From contig NC_134398.1 of assembly GCF_050003625.1 (NCBI RefSeq), positions 101,661,664-101,725,663 on the forward strand: DNA of 64,000 nt, read 5' to 3'. The DNA is from Haematobia irritans (Eukaryota; Arthropoda; Insecta; Diptera; Muscidae). The translations under genes and the position numbers were made by a program. Below, piece after piece: positions 1 to 11,063 of this stretch. Numbering within the stretch: the stretch's first letter is position 1; every line of letters starts with the position of its first letter. The notes beneath the pieces were generated by a model. The model had not been told where the DNA came from and made no database searches. It saw nothing but the letters and a program-made list of their open reading frames with translations.

Positions 1-2156
1 CACAATTTCCTCGATAGGAAATGATCGCTGAGCCTCTGTTTCACAGCAGGAACATGGTTCAACCGTCTGATTTCCAGGGAAGTGTGTGTCCAAAAGTACC
101 TCCAACGTCTCCTCACTGGACGTTGTCCAATTTCCCTCCGATGTTTTAATGAAACCTTGAGCGGTGTTAGTGGATGCTAGTACCTTCCGTAGTCTGGAAG
201 CCTCTGACGTATTCTCAATACTCCTACAGTAATCATCCCAAGAGTTTTGTTGAGACCTGCTCAGTTCTCGTTTATATGCTCTCAGATTCATCTTGTAAGT
301 GTCCCAATCCTCCGGAGCTCTTGTGTACTTTGCTTTGTTAAAGAGCTTCCTGCAGGATTTCCTTATTACTTAACTCCGTAGTCCACCATGTCTGCCGATT
401 TTTTCCCCTTGGCTTTCCTCTAGGGCAAGCAGCTTTCAGTGAAATGTTGAAGGCCTTAGTAATCCGCTCTACTGCGTGTTCGATAGCTTGCACAGTGCTC
501 ATATTTGTCTCCGGCATTTCCGGTATCATCAAATTGAACGATTCCCTATACCTATTCCAATCAGCTTTCCTAACATTTGGCGGAAATATGGTCTTTGAAG
601 TACGAACAGCCAATCTGAAACTGATGTAGCGATGATCTGAGAAGCTATGTTCCCTCAAAACTTGTCACTAAAAAATCTATCATTCAGTTCCGGAGAGGTC
701 AACGTGACGTCCAAAACCTCTTGCCTGTTTCTGGTGACGAAGGTTGGTGCATCTCCCTTATTGCAAACTACCAGGTTAGTACGCAAAATAAACTATTAGC
801 GACTCTCCCCTTGCATTAGTATCACTACTTCCCCAAATACTATGATGTGCATTTGCATCTCATCTTTGTTTTTAGTAACTCCTCAACTAAGGTCTTAACG
901 GCACAGGGTGGCATCTCCCTATCATGTCCCATGTAGACCGAAGATACCCAATATTTGTATATCTCTAGACTGGCTACGACAGTGTTTGCATTGCTCAATG
1001 AAGGAAGCAAAAACAAGTTTAGTTCGTTTTTAGCAATTATACATGCTCGATTTATATCGTTTCCTGTATTATGCAAAAGATTGAAACCCGGAATGCTTAA
1101 TTCACAGATCTTGTTCTTATATATGTATGGTTCTTGAATAAGAACTATATCTATGTCTCCTTTCATCAGGAGAACTTTTAAGGCAGCACAAGCGGCCTTA
1201 CAATGGTGAAGATTTATCTGGAGGAACCTTAGAACCATCCAAATTTTCAACCACCGTCACATCAGCCGCTTCAATTGAGTCATCAAGGGCTTCCTCTTCA
1301 CAGATCTCGGTGACTCTCGCAACAATCCGCGGTTCAGCTTTGGTGAGGTTTGAGCCTGTAGAAACTTCCCGCATATGATTTTCGCCATAGTCTGCAGGTT
1401 TTATGTCTCCTTCGGCTTTGCTAGGAGATTTTTTCACTGCTGACTCTACAGGAGGCTTGTCCGTTTCGGAATCCTTTGGCTGATCGCTTTTGTATGCCTT
1501 CATATGGATATCATGAAAGCCATAATTTACACGTCCTTGGGTCTGGGCTAGATGTGGCAGCGACTCTATGTTTAATATAAACACCGCATGTCGTCTTGGT
1601 CCATCCACCTCATCCAAAGGACCAACCTTCCAATCGGCGGTTGGAAGATCTGGGTTACATTCTTTTAGTCTATCTAGTATTGATTCAGGATCAGGAGGGT
1701 TTGCCGGTATCCATGCATGTGCTCTAGGTTTAGCCGGTATGTCTTTTTTATCGACTAACTCCAAAGCAGCTCCTTCCCAAACTTCACCAATTAGCATCAA
1801 TGCAGCTTTAAAGCAATCCATAGACGTCTGGTCCGCAAAAGCTATTAACTTATATCGTCCTTGATACCATCCAGCATCTTGCCGTCGAGGACTTGGTCCG
1901 GGAAACTTTTTTCGCACCTCTGAGTAGACACCAGACATCGCGTTCTCAATTTCCCCCCATTTTTGCCTAGGAATCATACCGTCCAATGCTCCTTTATTAA
2001 AAATAGCCATCACAAGGCTGTCTTTTGCAACTGAGGCAACGATCTTTGATGCCGTTTAGAGGATGGCAGCTCATCCGGTGATCGTTCCCTTTTTCCAGCT
2101 TAAAGAATTCCTTGAGCCCATTTTAAGGAATCGCTTTGCTTAGCCGACAACTTGCT
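1..2156 (-). mobile_element. LOA-like LINE, degraded copy A
   Basis: Minus-strand non-LTR retrotransposon fragment running off the left edge. It holds most of ORF1 (ATG at 2013, stop near 1198) and the start of ORF2 (from about 1250), whose endonuclease reading is broken by small deletions near 860 and 790. The residues around QINLHHCKAAC and IQEPYIYKNK match the ORF2 N-terminus of the other copies in this window. ORF1 is clearly more diverged from the other copies than they are from each other, so this is an older subfamily member. The fragment stops abruptly at about 2156, where an opposite-strand LOA fragment begins. Family assignment (LOA/Bilbo type) rests on the endonuclease + RT + RNase H layout seen in sister copies. 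Confidence 0.85.
1198..2013 (-). pseudogene. LOA ORF1 (DUF4780-like protein), copy A
   Basis: Encodes about 271 residues homologous to the ORF1 at 4820-6049, including the block GWYQGRYKLIAFADQ and the stretch HAWIPANPPDPESIL. In this element class ORF1 is an RNA-binding/chaperone-type protein of the retrotransposon particle (family knowledge). The N-terminal ~135 residues of the intact version are mostly gone: a frame break near 2040 and the inverted junction at 2156 remove them. No zinc knuckle is visible. Its end overlaps the ORF2 start by about 50 bp, as in the other copies. Confidence 0.75.
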
Positions 2157-2935
2157 TGGGTAGTGGAGGAGTCACTGAAAACAAAGACGAAACTCATTAT
2201 GGGATGCGATGCGAATGCACATCATAGTATATGGGGAAGTAGTGATACTAATGCAAGGGGAGAGTCGCTAATAGAGTTTATTTTGCGTACTAATCTGGTT
2301 GTTTGCAACAAGGGAGATGCCCCAACCTTTGTCACTAAAAACAGGCAAGAGGGTTTGGACATCACCTTGGCCTCACAAGAACTGAATGAAATGATATCTG
2401 AGTGGCAGGTTTTAAGTGAACACAGCTTCTCAGATCATCGCTACATCAGTTTCAAATTTGATGTTCATACCACCAAGACCATATTTCCGCCAAATGTTAG
2501 AAAAGCTGACTGGAATAGGTATAGGGAATCGTTCAATATGATGATACCGGAAATAACAGAGACAAATATGAGAAATGTGCAAGATATCAAACACGCAGTG
2601 GAGCGGATTACTAAGGCCTTCAACATCTCACTGAAAGCTGCATGCCCTAGAGGGAAGCCAAAGGGGAAAAATCGACCACCATGGTGGTCTACGGAATTAA
2701 GTAATATGAGGAAATTCTGCAGGAAGCTCTTTAACAAGGCAAAGTCCACCAGAGCCCCTGAGGACTGGGACGCTTACAAGAAGAATCTGAGAGAATACAA
2801 GCAAGAACTGAGAAAGGCACAGCATAACTCTTGGAATGATTACTGCAGCAGTATTGAGAATACGTCCGAGGCTTCCTGACTACTGAAGGTTCTAGCATCC
2901 ACCAACTCCGCTCCAGGTTTCATTAAAACATTCTA
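2136..2935 (+). pseudogene. LOA ORF2 endonuclease fragment, copy B
   Basis: Plus-strand fragment of about 247 codons from the second half of the APE-type endonuclease into the linker before the RT. Visible endonuclease signatures are GCDANAHHSIWG (Asp/Asn of the active site), LDITLAS and SFSDHRYISF (catalytic Asp-His). It lacks the N-terminal QEP part and all of the RT, and a stop follows at 2877. Both ends are abrupt joins to minus-strand LOA sequence (about 2156 and 2936), so it is a rearranged scrap rather than an independent insertion. Confidence 0.8.
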
Positions 2936-4860
2936 TTTATAGCAACATTCCAAAGAAGAGGTGATAGAACTCCTCCTTGGGGAGTGCCTCTGTTCACATA
3001 CTTTTGTATGTTTGCTTGTCCTAGTGTGGCTGAAATACGTCTCTTCATTAGCAGTTCGTCTAACAGCCTGAGTATACATGGATCAACATTCAGAGTTGTC
3101 AGTCCATTTAATATCGAGCTCGGATGGACATTGTTGAACGCCCCTTCGATGTCTAGAAACGCCACGATTGTGTATTCTTTGACAGATAGTGAGCTTTCAA
3201 TAAAGCTGACTAGTTCATGTAGTGCGGTCTCAGTAGACCTGCCCTTCGAGTATGCATGCTGTCGTTTCGAGAACAAACTTGAATCGATGCTAGATCTAAG
3301 ATAAATATCTATCATCCTCTCCAGAGTCTTAAGTAGGAATGAGGATAAGCTGATTGGTCGGAAATCCTTCGCCCTCGAGTGAGAGGCTTTTCCCGCTTTA
3401 GGTATGAAAACGACTTTTGTTTCCCTCCACTTTCCTGGGATATATGATAAGTTGATACATCCTTTATATATCGCCGACAACCAGGGGATAATTTTGTCAG
3501 TTACTGCTTGTAACTCCGCCGGAGTAATTCCATAAGGTCCGGGGGATTTGAATGGTCCAAAGCTATTTAGCGCCCATCTTATTCTAGTTTCCGATACAAT
3601 TTCCTCGACAGGAAACGACCGCTGAGCAACTGTGGCACCGCCAGTACATGGTTCAACCGTCTGATTTCCAGGAAAATGTGTGTCCAATAGTACCTCCAGC
3701 GTCTCCTCACTGGACGTTGTCCAATTGCCCTCCGATGTTTTAATGAAACCTGGAGCGGAGTTGGTGGATGCTAGAACCTTCCGTAGTCTGGAAGCCTCGG
3801 ACGTATTCTCAATACTGCTGCAGTAATCATTCCAAGAGTTATGCTGAGCCTTTCTCAGTTCTCGCTTGTATCCTCTCAGAATCTTCTTGTAAGCGTCCCA
3901 GTCCTCAGAAGCTCTGGTGGACTTTGCCTTGTTAAAGAGCTTCCTGCAGGATTTCCTCATATTACTTAATTCCGTAGACCACCATGGTGGTCGATGTTTC
4001 CCCCTTGGCTTTCCTCTAGGGCATGCAGCTTTCAGTGAGATGTTGAAGGCCTTAGTAATCCGCTTCACTGCGTATTCGATATCTTGCACAGTGCTCATAT
4101 TTGTCTCTGGCATTTCCAGTATCATCATATTGAACGATTCCCTATACCTATTCCAGTCAGCTTTCCTAACATTTGGCGGAAATATGATCTTGGTGATATG
4201 AACATCAAATTTGAAACTGATGTAGCGATGATCTGAGAAGCTGTGTTCACTTAAAACCTGCCACTCAGATATCATTTCATTCAGTTCTTGCGAGGCCAAG
4301 GTGATGTCCAAAACCTCTTGCCTGTTTTTAGTGACAAAGGTTGGGGCATCTCCCTTATTGCAAACTACCAGATTAGTACGCAAAATAAACTCTATTAGCG
4401 ACTCTCCCCTTGCATTAGTATCACTACTTCCCCATATACTATGATGTGCATTCGCATCGCATCCCATAATGAGTTTCGTCTTTGTTTTCCGTGACTCCTC
4501 CACTAAGGTCTTAACGGCATATGGAAGCATCTCCCTGTCATGTCCCATGTAGACCGAAGATACCCAATATTTGCATTTGGCTATTTCTAAACTTGCAACG
4601 ACAGTGTCTGTATTGCACATTGAGGGAAGCTGAAACAAATTGAGCTCGTTTTTAGCAATTATACAGGCTCGATTTACATCATTACCAGTATACTGCAATA
4701 GTTTGAACCCCGGAGTACTTAATTCACATATTTTGTTTTTGTAAACATATGGTTCTTGAATAAGAATTATATCTATGTCCCCTTTCGTCAGGAGAACTTT
4801 TAAGGCAGCACATGCAGCCTTACAATGATGAAGATTTATCTGGAGGATCCGTAGGACCAT
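2936..4860 (-). pseudogene. LOA ORF2 endonuclease/RT, 3'-truncated
   Basis: Long open frame on the minus strand; the first good ATG is near 4860, overlapping the end of ORF1 by about 40 bp in a different frame. Order: endonuclease (IQEPYVYKNK, GCDANAHHSIWG, SFSDHRYISF), a basic linker with a PPWWSTELSNMRKS block, then RT with VVFIPKAGK, DFRPISLSSFLLKTLERM, LDIEGAFNNV (first catalytic Asp) and GTPQGGVLSPLLWN. The YADD box, thumb and RNase H are missing because the copy is cut at 2936. The product would make DNA nicks and prime reverse transcription at the target (family knowledge). This copy cannot do so alone. Confidence 0.85.
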
Positions 4861-6049
4861 CGAGATTTTCAACAACCGTCACATCAGCCGCTTCAATCGA
4901 GTCATCAAGAATGTCCTCTTCAGAGATATCGGTGACTCTCGCAATAACCATAGGTTCAACTTTGGTGAGTTCTGAGGCAGTAGAAGCCTCCTCACGCATA
5001 CGGTATCTATCCATGTCTTCAAATGTCTTGGTATCCCCCTCGACTTCGCAAGAGGATCCGCTTACTTCTGATTCAGACAGAGGCTTGTCCATTTCTGAAT
5101 CCTTTAGCTGATCGTTTTTATACACCTTCATTTGGATATAATGAAAGCCATAACATACACGGCCCTGGGACTTTGCTAGATGTGGCAAAGACTGAGTGTT
5201 CAATATAAACACTGCATGCCGTCTTGGCCCATCCACTTCATCCAAACGGCCAACCTTCCAATCAGCTGTTGGAAGATCTGGCTTGCATTGTTTCAGTCTA
5301 TTTAAAATAGATTCAGGGTCAGGAGGGTTTGCAGGTATCCACGCATGTGCTCTTGGTCTAGCCGGTATGTCTTTCTTCTCGACTAACTCTAGAGCAGCTC
5401 CTTCCCAAACTTCACCAATTAGTATCAGAGCAGCTTTAAAACATTCTATAGACCTCTGGTCCTCAAATGCGACTAGCTTAAATCGTCCTTGATACCAACC
5501 AGCCTCTTGGTGTCGAGGATCTGGGCCGGGAAACTTTTCCAGCACCTGTGAGTAGACGCCAGACAAAGCATTTTCAATTTCCCCCCATTTTTGCTTTGGA
5601 ACCATACCGTCCAATGCTCCTTTATTAATGATAGCCATCACAAGACTGTCTTTAGCAACTGAGGCAAACGATCGTTGATCCCTTTTGGAGGATGGCAGCT
5701 CATCCGGTGATCGTTCCCTTTTTCCAGCCTCAAGAATTCCTTGAGCCCATTTTAAGGAATCGCTTTGTTTAGCCGACAACGTGCTTCGGTCGACTGATCC
5801 TAATTTCTTTAGGATAAACAAAGCATTTCTGCGTTCTTTGAATCTCTTTCGTGAGGGATTACCTCCTTTTGATGCCGTTACCTTGGAAAAGGTCCGACTT
5901 GTCAAATTGTCGCCACCTGTCGACCCGTCTACAGGTCGACTAATTGGGCCTAACTCTTGGTCATTGCCCAAATCTATAACTCCAGTCGATACTCGTCCAC
6001 TGGGCCCTGAAGTTAGCAACCCAGTGGATGTCTTTGAATTTCTCTGCAT
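4820..6049 (-). CDS. LOA ORF1 protein (DUF4780-like), intact copy
   Basis: Uninterrupted 409-residue frame. The start chosen is the ATG at 6049, preceded by the conserved 5' UTR. The N-terminal third is Ser/Thr/Gly-rich and basic (KGGNPSRKRFKERRN). The middle carries the conserved domain from about residue 140 to 300 (KQKWGEIENALSGVYSQ, WEGAALELVEKKDIPARP, HAWIPANPPDPESIL). The C-terminus is acidic. I recognise the middle as the DUF4780-type domain common in insect LOA-like elements. Function is inferred to be RNA binding in the retrotransposition particle. No CCHC knuckles are visible. It is nearly identical to the copy at 53010, so this subfamily moved recently. Confidence 0.8.
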   Translation of the reverse strand: MQRNSKTSTGLLTSGPSGRVSTGVIDLGNDQELGPISRPVDGSTGGDNLTSRTFSKVTASKGGNPSRKRFKERRNALFILKKLGSVDRSTLSAKQSDSLKWAQGILEAGKRERSPDELPSSKRDQRSFASVAKDSLVMAIINKGALDGMVPKQKWGEIENALSGVYSQVLEKFPGPDPRHQEAGWYQGRFKLVAFEDQRSIECFKAALILIGEVWEGAALELVEKKDIPARPRAHAWIPANPPDPESILNRLKQCKPDLPTADWKVGRLDEVDGPRRHAVFILNTQSLPHLAKSQGRVCYGFHYIQMKVYKNDQLKDSEMDKPLSESEVSGSSCEVEGDTKTFEDMDRYRMREEASTASELTKVEPMVIARVTDISEEDILDDSIEAADVTVVENLDGPTDPPDKSSSL

Positions 6050-6125
6050 GGTGGCCTAATATCCCACCACACTTGAAATTCGTAGTAGGTACTTATTACG
6101 ATGATTTTATCCGCTATTAAAAAAA

Positions 6126-6159
6126 CACGTCCGTTCCGTTCGACGGTTGAAATAAGAAT
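6126..6159 (-). promoter_or_regulatory. Internal LINE promoter (Inr + DPE), copy C
   Basis: On the minus strand the element begins ATTCT at 6159. The heptamer GGACGTG, matching the Drosophila DPE consensus RGWCGTG, starts exactly at +28 (6132-6126). No TATA box is seen. TATA-less Inr/DPE promoters located inside the transcript are established for jockey-type LINEs. Activity here is inferred. Confidence 0.6.
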
Positions 6160-6657
6160 CAAAAAGCAACGGTAGCTTTGTACTCGTGCAAAAAAGCAAT
6201 AGGAAAAAAGTGGGGACTAAAACCGAAAATTGTGCATTGGCTATACACGGCAGTGGTTAGACCTATAATGCTATATGGTGTTGTAGTCTGGTGGCCGGCA
6301 CTTCAGAAACCGACTTGTTTAGATAAAGTTCAGCGTATGACGTGTTTGTGTATTTCAGGCGCATTCAGCAAGACTGGAACAAATTCCCTTAATGTCATGC
6401 TACATCTATTGCCTTTAGACATTTTGGCCAAACAGTCAGCTGCAACAACGGCTGTGCGGTTGCGCGAGCTATCGCTGTGGTCGGGAAAATTTACGGTCAC
6501 AGTTCGGTCCTCAAAATAATGCCAGATGTGCCTAACGTAGTGGATTACACTTTGGCGAGTCCACTTTTCGACAAAATGTTTGAGACTCTAATCCCCAACA
6601 GTGAGGCGTGGTGCACACAGACCCCGGGGAATAAAGAATATATAGATTTCTACACTG
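6160..6657 (+). pseudogene. LOA ORF2 thumb/connection fragment, copy D
   Basis: Plus-strand piece of ORF2 downstream of the RT catalytic core: SCKKAIGKKWGLKPKIVHWLY and VVRPIMLYGVVVWW, then a frameshift near 6490 into SVLKIMPDVPNVVDYTL. It starts a few bases after the 5' end of copy C in opposite orientation and ends at about 6657, just where the RNase H domain should begin. The following bases are not LOA. Confidence 0.75.
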
Positions 6658-6744
6658 CACAGTGGTCGGTGCTATATGGAGTTAGCGGCCAAAAATACTT
6701 CCAGTATAGGTATCATCGTGAAACTTCGGTCACGGCTTAATAAT

Positions 6745-7445
6745 TATGTCACAACTATTTAATGATAAAATGGGATTGGTTGATGACGTTTTGGTATAGC
6801 CCCCCATATAGACCAATCTCCCGATTTTACTTCTTGGGCTTCTAGAAACTGTATTTTCTATCCGATTTGGCTGAAAATTGAAATCTAAAGGTATTTTAGG
6901 ACCAAAAGTAGGTGAGCTGAAAATGATGTGTATCGGTCCATGTTTTGGTATAGCCCCCATATTGACCAATCTCCAAATCTTACTTCTTGGGCTTCTAGGA
7001 ACCATAGTTTCTATCCGATTTCTCTGAAATTGGAAATCTAGAGGTATTTAAGGACACAAATAGGAGTGCCGAAAATGGCGTGTGTTTATATAGCCCTCAT
7101 ATAGACCGATATCCCGATTTTACTTCTTGGGCTTCTAGAAACCGTATTTTCTATCCGATTTTCCTTAAACTTCAAATACAGAGGTATTTTAGGACCACAA
7201 ATAGGTGTGAAGAAATTATGGTTATAGGTTCATGCGTTGGTATAGCCCCCATATATACCGATCTTCCGATTTTATTTTTTGGGCTTCTAGAAAACGTACT
7301 TTCTAACCGATTTCCCTAAAATTTAAAATCTAGAATTATTTTAAGATCACAAACAGATGTAACGGAAATGAGGTGAATCAGCCCATGTGTTGGTATAGCC
7401 CACGTATTGACCGATCTCCCGATTTTACTCCAAGGGCAGAAGTTT
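6745..7445. repeat. ~150-bp tandem repeats, five diverged units
   Basis: Five imperfect units, each containing 'tggtatagccccc', a 'cgattttacttcttgggctt' block and 'tctatccgattt'. They start near 6791, 6945, 7085, 7237 and 7390, giving a period of 140-154 bp. The array lies just downstream of LOA fragment D. No reading frame is conserved between units. Interspersed repeats of this type are common in muscoid genomes (general knowledge); what creates them I cannot say. Confidence 0.75.
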
Positions 7446-7527
7446 TTATCTGATTTTCATTCGCCCTTCTTTCATTGATATATTTTGAACCTCTTAACTT
7501 ATCACAGATCCAATTATATATACGTTT

Positions 7528-7645
7528 GTTCGTCATCCCAATACTTTGCATTCAAGTACAAACAACGATATAATCGGACATTTCTAGTTCGTCATCCCAT
7601 TACTTTGCATTCAAGTACAAACAACGATATAATCGGACATTTCTA
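7528..7645. repeat. 59-bp tandem duplication (two units)
   Basis: Two nearly identical copies of a 59-bp unit beginning gttcgtcatccca (7528 and 7587) and ending acatttcta. I see one base difference between them (caata versus catta). It is a simple local duplication in intergenic sequence. Confidence 0.85.
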
Positions 7646-8185
7646 GCTCGAGGTATAATTTGTTTAGTGAAAAAAGTCAGAAAAACTAAAAATAACGGGA
7701 TATCTCAAAAACGGTTTCATAAACATTTTTTAACCTTCATTTTCGAATTCAGCAGATCAAAATACATAAGAAAAGTTATCAAATGTACATTTTCAGTGTA
7801 AACTAGTGTTAACAAACACCACACAAAAATTCATATTTGGATATAAAAAAACAAGACCACTTCGGTATTAGGGAGATAACACAAAGGGGGCAAAAGAAAG
7901 CAGCTGATTTTTATCAATTTAGAATCTTGAAATATTAACTAATAAACCACAAAGAATCCCATTGGTGACTTAAGGGGGGGAATACTTTACTTTTTAAGAA
8001 TATTTAGATTGTAGCTAGTTTAAGATATAGATAAGGTTGAATATTTTGTTCAATAAATTAGTGACTTACAACCACTCAACGCGTAAAGTATTATTTCTTT
8101 ACATTTTGGTCCTTCGAGCCGGATTGAGTTTCCCCCTCCCGAGGTAAGAAACTCAAACGGTAAAATCCTACACACTTGTATTCAT
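7646..8185. other. AT-rich spacer with possible BEL/Pao LTR end
   Basis: No credible reading frame. Near 8107 the string tggtccttcgagccggat resembles the sequence that follows the 5' LTR in many insect BEL/Pao elements, preceded by 'tattatttctttacatt'. A similar 'gtgacttacaacc...tttctttacatt' stretch recurs near 8272-8322. This may be a remnant of LTR sequence, but no second LTR or pol reading was found next to it. Confidence 0.3.
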
Positions 8186-9019
8186 TTGGGAACCACGTTC
8201 TGTGTGCAGGAAATTTTAAAGTTTGAATGTTCTTTACTAAGGGGTAAAGAACAAACAAATATTGAAGGTTTGAGTGACTTACAACCTCTCAAACCTGTAG
8301 AGACTATTATTTCTTTACATTCTGTTAAGGAGTATTATAATTTCTTTACAATGGGTATTCTGAAAGAGAGATTGGCCAATTGGACAGAACATCGTAGTGT
8401 TTTAAATGAGTCCCAAGCAGGGTTTAGAAAGAATCGTCAGCCTTCGTTATAAAGAACGGAAGAAATCATATGCTTTCTTTGTCCACTTTAAGGCATTTGA
8501 CAACGTATGCAGAAAGTCGCTTATATAAACTTCATCAATTAGGGATATCCTATAAATTCGTCAAGGTATTGGAGAATATTTACAGTAACACAGAATATGC
8601 CATTTGGCCTGGCGAAGAATTGTCTGAATACTTTGAGTATAATTCAGGAGTTAAAAAAGGGTTCTTGCTTTCTCCATTACTTTTCGCATAGTATATTAAT
8701 GATTTACACGATTTCCTACAAGGAGGTATAAACATACACAATATGAACATAAGGATTTTATTATACGCAGATGATATTGTTATCCTCGCTGAAGACATAT
8801 CTACCATACAATCAATGATTTCAAGACTTGAGAACTATTGCGGCTTGTGGAACTTAACAGTAAATATGGAAAAAATCGGAAATAAATAATAAATTTCGCA
8901 ATGGAGGACGGTTAAGTGGAAATGAGGAGTGGTTTTATAAAGGAAATATAATAAAACATGTTGAAAAAATAACAGCCCAATCAAAAACAGCTATAAATGT
9001 TAGTTGGGCTAAACTAATA

Positions 9020-9415
9020 GAGAATAAAGAAATAAATTATCGTATGAAGTGGAAGCTATACCAAGCCGTATGTCAGGCAATCCAATTATACGCTACTCAA
9101 GTGTGGGGTTTTTCGTATTTTGAAGAAGTTGATAAATTGCAAAGGTATTTTCTAAAAAAGACTAAAACTACTGAGTTTCACCCCAAATTATGCACTTATA
9201 CTGGAAACTGGCATTGAGAGAATAAAGAAATAAATTATCATATGCAGTGGAAGCTATACCATGCCGTATGTCAGGCAATCCAATTGTACGCTGCTCAAGT
9301 GTGGGGTTTGTCGTATTTTGAAGAAGTTGATAAATTGCAAAGGTATTTTCTAAAAAAGTCTCTAAAACTACCGAGTTTCACCCCAAATTATGCACTTATA
9401 CTGGAAACTGGCATT
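9020..9415 (+). repeat. 198-bp tandem duplication inside the LINE
   Basis: Two successive copies of a 198-bp segment beginning gagaataaagaaataaatta (9020 and 9218), each encoding the same C-terminal LINE block ending in LILETGIE. The first copy has an extra 2-bp frameshift (aagactaaaac versus aagtctctaaaac). The duplication predates the copia insertion at 9421, because only the second copy flows into the 5' LTR. Confidence 0.85.
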
Positions 9416-9539
9416 GAGAATGTTAGAGACACATTTTCTACTGTACACAATTTATACTTTGCATAAATAATTTTATATCCACATGTATGCATTGGTTTGT
9501 TCGTATACATTTTTCTTTATATAAATTTTCTGTGAATTC

Positions 9540-10159
9540 AAGACCCGATATAGCGGCGAGTGTTTCAATTCTGGCACAAAAGGTCAGTTGTCCAACTCAA
9601 GAAGATTGGAATGAGTTGAAGCGAGTTTTGAAATACTTGAAGGGTACCAAAAACATCCTACGGCTAAGTAACACTACTGCTTCAAACAAAAATGTAATAA
9701 TCGGTTATGCTGATGCAAATTGGGCAGAAGACAGAACCGACAGGAAATCTAATTCTGGGTTTATTTTCCAAATGAATGGTGGTTCTATCAACTGGTCATG
9801 TAAAAAGCAAACTTGCGTTTCCCTCTCATCAACTGAAGCAGAATACATATCTCTATCAGAAGCATGTAAAGAGGCAATTTGGCTAAGGACACTATTAAAC
9901 GACATGATGCTAAAGCAAGATGAACCAACAAAAATTTTTGAAGATAACCAAAGTGTTTTGAGAATGATAAAAGCTCAGTAGCAGAACCAAACACATTGAC
10001 ACCAAAGTACATTTTGTCAAAGATCACGTCAAGAAAAAGCAAATTATATGTTCATATTGTCCAACAGAATCCATGATCGCGGATATGATGACCAAACCAC
10101 TATCAGCTGTGAAGTTATCAAAATTCAGGAAGGAATCCGGAGTACAAATTGAGGAAGGG
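9540..10159 (+). pseudogene. copia pol C-terminus (RT end plus RNase H)
   Basis: Reads NSRPDIAASVSILAQKVS, then RVLKYLKGTKN, the RNase H start IIGYADANWAED, KSNSGFIFQMNGGSINW, and VSLSSTEAEYISLSEACKEA with ILRTLL-like continuation, then FEDNQSVLRMIKAQ and a stop at 9979. A frameshift leads to TKHIDTKVHFVKDHV, DMMTKPLS and the end before the 3' LTR. These are the characteristic Ty1/copia RNase H motifs (D, E and D residues visible). Inactive fragment. Confidence 0.9.
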
Positions 10160-10345
10160 TGTTAGAGATATATTTTCTACTTTACACAATTTGTACTTTG
10201 AATAAATAATTTTATATCCACATGTATGCATTGATTTGTTCGTATACATTTTTCTTTATACAAATTTTCCAATCAATTTTTATTGTATTGAAATAAAGCT
10301 TCGTTGAAGATTGTTGTATAAATTGCTTGATCGCGTATTCTAATA
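10160..10345 (+). repeat. copia 3' LTR (186 bp)
   Basis: Starts TGTTAGAGATATATTTTC and ends TCTAATA just before the GAGAA duplication. The first ~110 bp match 9421-9530 (truncated 5' LTR) with about ten differences, implying an old insertion. Confidence 0.8.
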
Positions 10346-11063
10346 GAGAATAGCCATCATTACACACTGAATCTTCATTTTCAATATATTCATAAAACAC
10401 TGTACCAATTTGAAGATCATTGTTTACAAAAAAATAATGACAAAACTTTTGACACAGGAGAATGTGTTCTGGATGATAGATGTCAAAAATCTGGCCCAAA
10501 ACATAAACTTGATGTGGCCAAATACAAACTATAGAAGCGAATGGGAATCTTGTTGTACAAATATAATAAAATATAAGCACATTGACGGGGTTCAAAGCAA
10601 TTTGAGGCGGAAATCGCAAAGTTTTTCTAGGGTATATAAATACTTAGATCACACAAGAGAACAATATTATTTTACTGATCTATTTAATACTAAGCAAATT
10701 GGTTGGATTTTCCGAGCACGATCTGGACTTATAGCTTTTAATTCTACGGATTTTAGTAGAGAAGATGGGGACGAAAAAGGCACTTTATGCAATTTAAACG
10801 AGGAAGAGACAATATTTCATTTTTTGGGAGAATGCCCAATGTTAAGAGAATTCAGGGTTCGTACTTTTCAAATGCAAAGCTTAACACAATCAGAAATGGT
10901 TAACATCTTGAATGGAATCGGCGATCATGATGATTTTATGATATATCTTGTAAATAAAGAAATTGAATTGAATAGTATGCAACACTTTTTCCCAAACGAA
11001 ATGTTTTGTTATTTATGCCCAACTAGGCAATCGTTTCTAATTTTCGAAATATGTGATGTGTGA

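Larger units (their letters stand above)
2936..6159 (-). mobile_element. LOA-like LINE copy C, 5'-complete, 3'-truncated
   Basis: Minus-strand copy with an apparently intact 5' end. The 5' terminus is placed at 6159 because the sequence starting ATTCT there also starts copy F (44551), where a target duplication fixes the end. It contains a 110-bp 5' UTR, a complete ORF1 (6049-4820) and an ORF2 that is open from its start to 2936, where it is cut in the RT just after GTPQGGVLSPLLWN. At 2936 it abuts the plus-strand fragment B and at 6160 the plus-strand fragment D. No target duplication is visible around this cluster. Confidence 0.88.
9421..10345 (+). mobile_element. Internally deleted copia (Ty1/copia) element with TSD
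   Basis: Bounded by 5-bp target duplications GAGAA (9416-9420 and 10346-10350) inside the LINE. Joining the LINE across them restores the reading ETGIEN-SHHYTLNLHF, which confirms the ends. The 5' LTR is truncated (9421-9530) and fused directly to the RNase H end of pol; the 3' LTR is 10160-10345. LTR ends TGTTAGA and TCTAATA are near-inverted, with the expected terminal CA mutated to TA. Gag, protease, integrase and most of the RT are deleted. Confidence 0.88.

Noticed and set aside
6745..7445. Regular repeats suggesting a CRISPR array
   Set aside because: Repeat units are ~150 bp, diverged, without unique spacers, in a eukaryotic genome.
8100..8330. BEL/Pao element call near 8107
   Set aside because: Only an 18-bp primer-site-like string and a weak repeated LTR-like stretch; insufficient.
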